Source: CAWFPR01 sp963817635 (lineage in GTDB: Bacteria > Acidobacteriota > Vicinamibacteria > Vicinamibacterales > 2-12-FULL-66-21). Taken from it: a stretch of 64,000 nt of DNA. The notes under the pieces were generated by a model, which saw only the letters and a list, made by a program, of their open reading frames with translations, ran no database searches and was not told the origin of the DNA. The DNA lies in assembly GCA_963817635.1 (NCBI GenBank), contig CAWFPR010000018.1, positions 1 to 64,000 of the forward strand, written 5' to 3'. A program made the position numbers and the translations under genes. Below, piece by piece: positions 1 to 6,790 of the stretch. Position 1 is the stretch's first letter. The number at the start of each line of letters is the position of its first letter.

Positions 1-1
1 C

Positions 2-218
2 CTGATCAACCTGTTCAGCAGCACACACGGGATCATCCAGTACCCGTTCTTCAACGACATCCTGCAGCCGAGCACGGTGCCGACGCTCGGTGACGGTGTC
101 GAACCCGCTGACCGGCTACAGCATCGGCACGCTCGTCTCGCCGACGTTCAACCGGTTCAGCCGCGACGACCTGCGGTCGCGCTGGCAGATCCAGCTCGGC
201 GCGCGCGTCCGCTTCTAG
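2..218 (+). CDS. TonB-dependent receptor, C-terminal fragment (frameshifted)
   Basis: This is the last part of an outer-membrane TonB-dependent receptor that begins outside the window. The final strand reads SRWQIQLGARVRF then TAG, the usual aromatic-ending last beta-strand of acidobacterial CarboxypepD_reg/TonB receptors. The reading frame changes near 90-105: the first part reads in frame 2 (LINLFSSTHGIIQYPFFND) and the end in frame 3 (SNPLTGYSIGTLVSPTFNRF). A one-base indel explains this. The TAG lies inside the left arm of a CTAGCGTGGC inverted repeat, and a strong terminator follows at 318-354. The substrate cannot be told from this fragment. Confidence 0.7.
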
Positions 219-258
219 CGTGGCTGCGCCTCCGACGCTCGAGGCTCCGCCACGCTAG
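215..258. repeat. Inverted repeat overlapping a stop codon
   Basis: CTAGCGTGGC (215-224) and GCCACGCTAG (249-258) are perfect inverted arms. An inner GCCTC/GAGGC pairing extends the stem. The TAG of the upstream receptor gene is bases 216-218, inside the left arm. No T-run follows, so this is more like a REP-type element than a terminator. Confidence 0.6.
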
Positions 259-317
259 ATGACATTTCTCGATCACGCCGCGCTGTCGCGCGGCCGGTCG
301 CGCCCGTTACTCGCACG

Positions 318-354
318 AAAGGCCCGGCATGCTCGCGCATGCCGGGCCTTTTTT
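318..354 (+). terminator. Rho-independent terminator
   Basis: A 15-bp perfect stem, AAAGGCCCGGCATGC (318-332) with its complement at 337-351, has a four-base loop TCGC and is followed by TTTTTT on the plus strand. It would end the TonB receptor transcript. The reverse strand has only a short T tract, so use for the convergent methyltransferase is less likely. Confidence 0.9.
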
Positions 355-375
355 GTTGACGGCAATTGCCGCCGT

Positions 376-1257
376 CTAGAACAACCGGATGGCTCGCTTG
401 ACCCGGTCCACCGCCTCGGCCAGGTAGTGCTGGTCGATCTCGACGCCGATGAAGTCCAGCCCGAGCTGCGCCGCCGCGATCGCGGTGCTCCCCAGGCCGA
501 GGAACGGGTCCATCGCGACCCGCAGCCGCGAGAGCCCGTGGAGCTTGAAGCAGTACTCAGGCACCTTCGGCGGGAAGGTCGCCGGGTGCGGGCGATCCTT
601 GTCCCGGTTCTGGATGGTGTCGTACGGAATGAACCAGGCGTTGCCGCGGCAGCGCCGGTTCTCGCCCCCGCTCTGCCACCGGCCGATGTTCGAGGCGTCC
701 TGATAGGGCACGCCGATGGCGCGCCGGTCGAGCGCGGTGCGCCCGGACGGCGTGAAGTGGAAGATGAACTCGTGACAGTCGTTCAGGAACCGGGGGCTGT
801 TGATCGGCTTGTAGTGCCCGACGGCGATGTCCCGATCGAGGTTCACCGCCGCCCCGGCCGCCTCCCGTTCGATGGCGATGGACTTGATCCAGTGAATCGT
901 GTTCTGGAGATGCAGGTGCTGGCGCGCCCGCTGCGCGACATCCATCGCCGTCCAGGGATCGGTCGGCTTGGCGCCGACGTTCAGGAACAGCGACCCGTCG
1001 TCGGCCAGCGCCCGGCGCGCGGCGGCAATCCACGCGTCCGTCCAGTCGAGATAATCGGCGCGCGGGACGGTGTCGTCGTAGCTCCGATAGCGGATGCCGA
1101 GGTTGTAGGGCGGCGACGTCACGATTGCCGACACGCTCCCGGGCTCGAGCCTCGACAGGATGTCGATGCAATCGGCGGAGTAGAACCTCAGGGTGCTGCG
1201 GCCGGCGGTGAGGGTGGTGTGCGCGTCAGGAAGCGCGGGCGGTCTGGCGGTCGGCAT
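376..1257 (-). CDS. Orphan site-specific DNA methyltransferase (beta class)
   Basis: The 293-residue protein has the catalytic motif SPPY at residues 48-51 (within TSPPYNLG) and, towards the C-terminus, the SAM-binding motif DPFLGLGST at 250-258 followed by FIGVEID. The catalytic motif precedes the SAM motif, which is the order of beta-class amino-methyltransferases acting on N4-cytosine or N6-adenine. SPPY is more typical of m4C enzymes. No restriction endonuclease, specificity subunit or MTase partner is adjacent, so it is an orphan methylase that could act in epigenetic regulation or be a remnant of a restriction system. Target sequence unknown. Confidence 0.85.
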   Translation of the reverse strand: MPTARPPALPDAHTTLTAGRSTLRFYSADCIDILSRLEPGSVSAIVTSPPYNLGIRYRSYDDTVPRADYLDWTDAWIAAARRALADDGSLFLNVGAKPTDPWTAMDVAQRARQHLHLQNTIHWIKSIAIEREAAGAAVNLDRDIAVGHYKPINSPRFLNDCHEFIFHFTPSGRTALDRRAIGVPYQDASNIGRWQSGGENRRCRGNAWFIPYDTIQNRDKDRPHPATFPPKVPEYCFKLHGLSRLRVAMDPFLGLGSTAIAAAQLGLDFIGVEIDQHYLAEAVDRVKRAIRLF

Positions 1258-1321
1258 CGGGGGCCAGTGTACCTGACTCCCGATCCCTTTGGCGCGGAGG
1301 GGCTGTTCAGTGCTGGGACAG

Positions 1322-1525
1322 TTATGACGCTTTTGCCGTCATGGTGCGTAAACCGAAACGCGCCGGCGCGACCGTGTGATTGCGCCGGTGACCGTGCTGC
1401 GTGCAGGTCGCCCCTTTCTCTTCCACGTACGTTACCTCCCGATTCGTCGCCACTTCCCGGTACCGGCCGGTCACGCAGCCGCACCCCAGTGTCGTGAATC
1501 CAAGGAGACGAACGAGACTCATCAT
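1322..1525 (-). CDS. Possible small lipoprotein
   Basis: A short reading frame of 67 codons starts at tandem ATGs (1525) preceded by GAGGGGT. It opens with a compact signal-peptide-like stretch MMSLVRLLGFTTLGCGC that contains a lipobox-like LGC, followed by a polar segment VTGRYREVATNREVTYVEE. I recognise no family. The frame ends at a small inverted repeat (ATGACG...CGTCAT, 1324-1342). It is the only plausible gene in the roughly 500-base spacer between the methyltransferase and the M20 peptidase. Coding status rests only on start context and the lipoprotein-like N-terminus. Confidence 0.35.
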   Translation of the reverse strand: MMSLVRLLGFTTLGCGCVTGRYREVATNREVTYVEEKGATCTQHGHRRNHTVAPARFGLRTMTAKAS

Positions 1526-1760
1526 GGCGCACCCCTCATTCGTCACACCAGCAATTCCCGGTACCGACGAGGTCGGATGCGGATGGCCTTCGTGCAGGGA
1601 ATCGGCATCGCGGCAAATGCCTTCACTTCCCGTGGGAACGCGTAGGGGTCCGCGATGGCCACTCGCCGCGACCAGTCCGATGTGTCAATTCCAACGCCGC
1701 TGTTGAATCGGTCGCACCAATTGTTTGGATTGCGCCGAACCGAGGTACCATACCGGCACC

Positions 1761-3026
1761 ATGAAACAGCCTGCGCTCGCTATTGTCGTGTCGTTCGTCG
1801 TCCTGTTGCCTGCCGGCACCGCGGCTGCGCAGGAGGGCGCCGCCACCATCGGCGCGCGCCTGATGCAGGACGCGGCGGTCACGAGCGCCCTCGATCGGGT
1901 GAAGCGCGACGAGGGGCAGGTCATCGAGGAACAGGTCCGACTGTGCGAGATTCCCGCGCCACCCTTCCAGGAGCAGTCCCGTGGCGAGGCGCTGCGCCAG
2001 GCGTTCGTCGCCGCCGGCCTGGACAACGTCCGGGTGGATGAAGTCGGCAACGTCATCGGCGACCGCCCCGGGCTTGCCCCGCGGCCGCGGCTCGTCTTCA
2101 GCGCGCACCTCGACACGGTTTTTCCCGAAGGCACTCGCGTCCAGACGACGCGCGAGGGATCGATCATCAGGGGCCCTGGCATCGAAGACGATTGCCGCGG
2201 CCTGGCGGTGCTGCTCGCCGTCGTCCGGCAGATGGACGCCGCCGGCATCCGGACGCCGGGGACCATCACGTTCGTGGCGACGGTAGGGGAGGAGGGGCTC
2301 GGCGATCTGCGCGGCGTCAAGGCGCTGTTCAATCGGGATCTCGCGGGACAGATCGACCGATTCGTGTCGATTGACGGCGCCGGCATGGGCATCACGGCGA
2401 CGGCCGTGGGGAGCCTGCGGTACCGGGTGACGTTCAAGGGCCCTGGCGGCCACAGCTACGGCGCGTTCGGCCTCGTCAATCCGGTGCACGCGCTCGGCCG
2501 GGCGATTGCGCACATCGACGAGCTGCAGGTGCCGCGCTCGCCGAAGACGACCTTCAACGTCGGGCGGATCGGCGGAGGGACCTCGGTCAACTCGATTGCG
2601 TCCGACGCGTGGATGGAAGTGGACATGCGATCGGCCGACGCCGCGTCACTCAAGGCCCTCGACGCGGGCTTTCACAAGGCGATCGACCGCGCGCTGGCTG
2701 AAGAAAATGAGCGCTGGGGTAACAACGGGCGCCTCACGGTGGAGAAGAAGGTCGTGGGGGACCGGCCGGCGGGCGCGACGCCGATGGACTCGCCCATCGT
2801 GCAGGCGGCGCTCTCGGTGACGCACGCGCTTGGCGAGGACACGCCGGTCGGCGAAGGATCGACGGACTCGAACATCGCCATCAGCCTCGGCATTCCCGCC
2901 GTCACCGTGGACGGCGGCGGCACGGGGAGCGGAGGGCATTCGCTGGCCGAAGCGTTCGACACCACGGACTCGTGGAAGGGAACGGCGCGCGCGCTGCTCC
3001 TGGCCATCGCGCTGGCGCAGAAATAG
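1761..3026 (+). CDS. Exported M20/M25/M40-family metallopeptidase
   Basis: A 421-residue zinc peptidase of the M20 family. The start at 1761 gives a clean Sec signal peptide (MKQPALAIVVSFVVLLPAG...AAAQ), so the enzyme is probably periplasmic; an in-frame upstream start would bury it. Zinc and catalytic motifs are visible: SAHLDTVF (His-Asp), GIEDDCRG (bridging Asp), ATVGEEGLGD (general base Glu-Glu), SIDGAG, and the late zinc His in GSGGHSLAEAFD. The GGHS segment in the middle belongs to the lid/dimerisation domain. It should cleave small peptides or N-acyl amino acids. The specific substrate cannot be read from the sequence. Confidence 0.88.
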   Translation: MKQPALAIVVSFVVLLPAGTAAAQEGAATIGARLMQDAAVTSALDRVKRDEGQVIEEQVRLCEIPAPPFQEQSRGEALRQAFVAAGLDNVRVDEVGNVIGDRPGLAPRPRLVFSAHLDTVFPEGTRVQTTREGSIIRGPGIEDDCRGLAVLLAVVRQMDAAGIRTPGTITFVATVGEEGLGDLRGVKALFNRDLAGQIDRFVSIDGAGMGITATAVGSLRYRVTFKGPGGHSYGAFGLVNPVHALGRAIAHIDELQVPRSPKTTFNVGRIGGGTSVNSIASDAWMEVDMRSADAASLKALDAGFHKAIDRALAEENERWGNNGRLTVEKKVVGDRPAGATPMDSPIVQAALSVTHALGEDTPVGEGSTDSNIAISLGIPAVTVDGGGTGSGGHSLAEAFDTTDSWKGTARALLLAIALAQK

Positions 3027-3053
3027 CGGCAGGCGGAGGGCGGGCCGAGACCG

Positions 3054-3569
3054 TCAGCCCTGAGTGTCGCGGAGCATGGTAAAGCGTTCAAGGTCGGCTG
3101 CGCGCTGCGCCACGGCGAACTTCTGTGCCGCGCGGATGCGATAGACGAAGAGCAGGTGCAGCACCGCGAGCACGACCAGCTCGATGGTCTCGCCGCCGAG
3201 CGCGGCCGGAATGAAGTTGACCGACGTGGCGAGCACGAACGTTCTCGCGAAGAGGGGATCGGGGCCGGCGCCCGGAAAACGCTGGCCGAATCCGAGCGCG
3301 ACGTGCTCCCATCCCCCGTCCGGCTCGTGAAAGACCTGGAGATAGCGGCCGACCCGTTCGACGTTGACGTGAAGCGCGAAGATCGCCTCGAAGCCGGCGA
3401 CGAGCACCATCAACGGGACCAGTGTGCTGACGGCCACCGTGATCACGGCCGCGGTGGCGATCGCGGTCCCGGCCCACCCGATGAACACGATGGGGAGCAG
3501 CACCATCCGCGCGGTGCCGCGCTCACGGATGGTCGCCCGCATCGCGGAGTATTCTTCGTCCTGTCTCAC
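3054..3569 (-). CDS. Hypothetical integral membrane protein
   Basis: About 171 residues from a GTG at 3569, which is preceded by GTGAGGAA. An upstream start at 3611 is also open. Two to three hydrophobic segments are visible: MVLLPIVFIGWAGTAIATA continuing into VITVAVSTLVPLMVLVAGF, and later LVVLAVLHLLFVYRI. Between them is a soluble loop, HVNVERVGRYLQVF...DGGWEHVALGFGQRFP, and the C-terminus is basic and cytosolic-looking. I recognise no family. It is convergent with the M20 peptidase (27 bp apart) with no obvious partner. Confidence 0.6.
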   Translation of the reverse strand: MRQDEEYSAMRATIRERGTARMVLLPIVFIGWAGTAIATAAVITVAVSTLVPLMVLVAGFEAIFALHVNVERVGRYLQVFHEPDGGWEHVALGFGQRFPGAGPDPLFARTFVLATSVNFIPAALGGETIELVVLAVLHLLFVYRIRAAQKFAVAQRAADLERFTMLRDTQG

Positions 3570-4007
3570 GAATTCCTCACCAAAGGCGCACAACGAGAGG
3601 AGAAAAGGCACACGTGGCGGCTCACTCCTCCGGGCGACGATGTCGAAAACCTACCATAGAAGCATATGGCTGCGATGGTACCCGTATTGAATAGCAGAGA
3701 ATCAGACGTGGCGCTACAGCCCGGCGCTCCGGATGTCGATGTACGAGACAGGAGACGTTCTTGTCAGCCGGAACGCAGCAGGTGGCCGCGGGAAACGGCA
3801 GGTTTCGCCGCGGACGTCCGGGAGCCGGGTCACCGGCCGGAGCCGCGACAGGGTGCGAGCCGGGCGTCGGACGCTTACAATTCTGGTGGGTCGGGTCGAT
3901 AAACGGTTGCCAGCGAGGGACTTTGTGTTACGCTTTTGTTGTTCCCTTTTCGCCACAGGGGTTGCTTCCCAGCCAGCCGCTGTCGCCGTTACGGTAACGG
4001 AGGATTC
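3570..4007. other. Non-coding spacer before dacA-like gene
   Basis: No convincing gene is seen. The right-hand end carries a candidate promoter for the downstream carboxypeptidase gene (3907-3934) and a leader of about 70 bases with a strong ribosome binding site. The rest holds nothing I can identify. Confidence 0.5.
3907..3934 (+). promoter_or_regulatory. Candidate sigma70-type promoter of the carboxypeptidase gene
   Basis: TTGCCA (3907-3912), 16-bp spacer, TACGCT (3929-3934), about 75 bases upstream of the GTG start. Confidence 0.4.
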
Positions 4008-5093
4008 GTGCGCCTAGTCCACCCTCTGTTGAGCGTTCGTCTGTGTACGCTGCTGCTGGGCCTCGGGCTCGTGCTGCCGGCGCCGGCTCATGCCGGGCAG
4101 GCCGCCGCCCAGAAGAAGAAGACCACACCGAAGAGTTCGGCCTCCATCCGCGCCACGGCACCGGCGCCGCAGGCAGGCAAGCCAGCCTATTCCTCCTCGG
4201 CCTCCAAGGCTCGCAAGGCCCGTCTGGCGCGCGCGCGCGCTGCGGCCCGGGTCCGCGAAGCCGAGCGGATGCGGGCGCTCAAAGAGGCGATGACGCCGCG
4301 CTTCAAGCTCGACGAGAACGGCGAGCAGGTGCCGGACGTTCGCGCCGCCGCCGCGATCATCTTCAACCCGGTCACCGGCCAGGTGCTGTGGGAAGAGAAC
4401 GCGCAGGACAAACGGTCGATTGCCAGCATCACGAAAGTGATGACGACGCTGGTCTTCCTCGAGGACAACCCGGACCTGACGCGTGAAGTCGCCGTCGTGC
4501 GGTCGGACGTGTATGCGGCCTCGACGACCTACCTCAAAGCCGGCGACCGCCTGACGCTCGACGAAGTCCTGCACCTGACGCTCATTGCGTCGGATAACGC
4601 CGCCGCCCGCGTCCTCGCGCGCGTGTCGCACGGCGGCACCGCGCCATTCGTGGAGCGGATGAACGAGAAGGCGGTCGAACTCGGTCTCGAGAGCACGTCG
4701 TTCGCCGACCCGACGGGACTCAATCCGGCGAACATCTCGTCGGCCTACGATCTGTCGCGCCTGATTTCCTTCGCCGCCACCGACGAGCGCATCGCCCCGA
4801 TCATGCGCACGCCGACCTACACCGTGACGACGAACCGCCGCAAGATCAACATCCACAGCACCAACCGCCTGCTGCTGGGGGGCGACGTGGATGTGATGGG
4901 AGGCAAGACCGGCTTCATCAGCAAGGCGGGCTACTGCCTCGCGACGCTGCTGCGTCTCCCCCAGGGCAACCAGGTGGCCGTCGTCGTGCTCGGCGCGCAG
5001 TCGAACACCGGCCGTTTCTGGGAGACCCGCCACCTGTTCAACTGGCTCTCCGACAAGGCGTCGGTGCTTTTCGGTAAGGAAGAAAGTCGCTAG
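4008..5093 (+). CDS. D-alanyl-D-alanine carboxypeptidase (S11, PBP5/6-like)
   Basis: A serine peptidase that trims the terminal D-Ala from peptidoglycan stem peptides. Start is GTG 4008, seven bases after GGAGG, giving a signal peptide VRLVHPLLSVRL...LVLPAPAHA. After it comes an unusual Lys/Ala/Arg-rich linker of about 70 residues (QKKKTTPKSS..., SKARKARLARARAAARVREA). The catalytic set of the S11 family is complete: SITK at 140-143, SDN at 195-197, KTG at 300-302. The 361 residues are normal for the family, but the C-terminal amphipathic membrane anchor of PBP5 is not obvious. Its TAG stop lies inside a TAGTCGC-word repeat shared with the convergent fdhE-like gene. Confidence 0.9.
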   Translation: MRLVHPLLSVRLCTLLLGLGLVLPAPAHAGQAAAQKKKTTPKSSASIRATAPAPQAGKPAYSSSASKARKARLARARAAARVREAERMRALKEAMTPRFKLDENGEQVPDVRAAAAIIFNPVTGQVLWEENAQDKRSIASITKVMTTLVFLEDNPDLTREVAVVRSDVYAASTTYLKAGDRLTLDEVLHLTLIASDNAAARVLARVSHGGTAPFVERMNEKAVELGLESTSFADPTGLNPANISSAYDLSRLISFAATDERIAPIMRTPTYTVTTNRRKINIHSTNRLLLGGDVDVMGGKTGFISKAGYCLATLLRLPQGNQVAVVVLGAQSNTGRFWETRHLFNWLSDKASVLFGKEESR

Positions 5094-5340
5094 TCGCGAG
5101 TCCCTGGTCGCTGGTCGAGTCGCCAGTCGCGAGTCACGTAGTCAAGTCTCTAGTCGGCCGCCGGCGCCTGCGCGCTCGCGGCCTTTTCTGTCTCCGGCGA
5201 CACCCACCAGTGCCTGACGGCCAACGCCGATCCGACCAGCGACTAGCGACCCGACCGTGACTAGCGACCCGACCAGCGACCCGACCAGCGACTAGACCAG
5301 CGACTCGACCAGCGACTAGGGACCAGCGACCAGCGACTAT
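5085..5340. repeat. TAGTCGC/GCGACTA word repeat filling a convergent spacer
   Basis: The left part (5085-5160) is made of words such as GTCGCTAGTCGCGAGTC and CTGGTCGCTGGTCG. The right part (5230-5340) is the complementary set, GACCAGCGACTAG and GACCCGACCAGCGAC, repeated many times. The two ends form an imperfect inverted repeat. The TAG of the carboxypeptidase gene (5091-5093) sits in GTCGCTAGTCGC, and on the other strand the fdhE-like TAG sits in AAATAGTCGCTGG. So both convergent genes stop inside the element. No CRISPR-like spacers are present. Confidence 0.85.
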
Positions 5341-6183
5341 TTGTATCCCCTCTGAATCGCCGCCGCGTCGAACGGCAGCGTGGCGACCGTGTCGACGACC
5401 GTCATCAGCGGCCGAGTGGAGTGGCGTGCGTCGAACGCCTTGAGGTAGCGCTGGCAGACGTCGCACGCGTAGAGGCGATACCGTCCGTCGCGGCTGGCAA
5501 ACGACGTGATGCGTTCGCGGTCGCTGTTCAGGCAGAACGGGCAGGTGAGTTGATCGAAGCGCCATCGGGCCAGGCAGCGGCCGCAGATGAGCAGGCGGTC
5601 AGCCGCCGGCGTGATCACGGCGAAATCCGGTTCGCCGCCGCAGAGCGGACAGGTGCCGCGGTTCCACGACGAGAGGTCGCTGCGCGCCATGATGGCATCG
5701 GCCGAGCGCGTGAGGAACGGACGCATCGCCTGGAGCAGCACCGATTCGAGGCCGTTCACATCCGGGTGGGGAGCGGCGGCATCCGGTCGTGTGGCCTCGT
5801 ACCAGGACCGCACGACCATCGGCAGCCGATCGGCGTCCCGCGCCAGGGCTTCCACCCGCCTGAACTCCGGTTCATCCAGCGCGTCGTGGCTGCGCATCGC
5901 GGAGGCCGTGGCGCGGAGGAGGAACCGCAGGTCGCCCCATTCGATCGGCAGGTCGTCGAAACGCAGGATGGGCGCCGAGGGCAGCAGCGCGTTCAGGGTA
6001 CTCGGCCTCGAGCTTGATGGTCGGCAGCGAGACGCGCGACTGCACGCGCCGTTGCAGCTGGATCAGTTCCACCTGCAGGTCCACGGCGGACGCCAGCTCG
6101 GGCTGTTCCTGCCTGAGCGTCCGGAGTTCGGCCAGCTCTCGTGGTTCGCTGCGCGCGGGTCGCGGTGGCTGAGGGTCGGGCAC
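5337..6183 (-). CDS. fdhE: FdhE-like formate dehydrogenase accessory protein (frameshifted)
   Basis: The C-terminal two-thirds carries four CxxC pairs typical of FdhE rubredoxin-like zinc/iron sites: CPLCGG, CGRC, CPFC and CDVC, with FDQLTCPFC and RYLKAFD nearby. FdhE helps mature formate dehydrogenase. The N-terminal part (MPDPQPPRPARSEPRELAEL...LPTIKLEAE) is in another frame; one indel near 5995-6003 joins it to TLNALLPSAPILRFDDLP. No formate dehydrogenase gene is in this window, so the partner must be encoded elsewhere or the role differs. The TAG stop is supplied by the adjacent repeat. Confidence 0.8.
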
Positions 6184-6432
6184 CCGGGGATTCTAGCAAC
6201 TTCTGATGCCCGACGGTTGACCCGCGTCGCGGGGGCCGATCCAAGAAACCCGAACATCCATCCGGCGCGTTGGACGGCCCGCGGCGCGGGCCGGGCCGAA
6301 GGGCGAAAAATCAGGGACCGTTTGCCCCTTTCCTGTATACTCCGCGCTGGATTGTTGTATGCACCACGGTCAGGTCAAGGAGGATACTATCCGCGACTCG
6401 AATCCGTACTCCAACATCGAGAGGAGTCAACT

Positions 6433-6777
6433 GTGACAGTGAGGCTAACAGAATGGCGCGGGGCGCTACCGCGGGCCGTGTTGCTCGCCGTGGCGATCGC
6501 GCTCGTCCCGCTGCCGGTAGCAGCGAGCGACAGGAAGCCTGCACCAAAGCCGCAGACCATCGAGGCTTCGATGCGGGACATGGTGGTGAGGGACGTTGCC
6601 GCCGCGCCCGCCCGTCCGGCCATCCGCCGCGACGCGCAGGCCGGCCAGTCGAAGGAATCCATCGGCTTCTTCAAGACGAAGCCCGGCATGGTCGCGTTGG
6701 CCGTGATGATCGGCGGCGTGGGCTACGCGCTGTATTCGGCGAAGCACGATCGTATTCACTCGGCGGGCAAGCAGTAG
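6433..6777 (+). CDS. Small exported protein with C-terminal membrane segment
   Basis: About 114 residues from GTG 6433, placed six bases after GAGGAG. The N-terminus is a signal peptide or anchor (RAVLLAVAIALVPLPVAASD), the middle is polar, and the C-terminus has a second hydrophobic helix MVALAVMIGGVGYALYSAK. No family is recognised. It lies immediately upstream of a TonB-dependent receptor gene (4-13 bp gap), so the two are probably co-transcribed. A TATACT box at 6336-6341 may be the -10 of the shared promoter, but no good -35 is visible. Confidence 0.6.
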   Translation: MTVRLTEWRGALPRAVLLAVAIALVPLPVAASDRKPAPKPQTIEASMRDMVVRDVAAAPARPAIRRDAQAGQSKESIGFFKTKPGMVALAVMIGGVGYALYSAKHDRIHSAGKQ

Positions 6778-6790
6778 GGGGATGTCGAAT

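Noticed and set aside
5085..5340. CRISPR array
   Set aside because: Word spacing is only a few bases, units are degenerate and inverted, there are no unique spacers of 25-40 bases, and no cas genes are present in the window.
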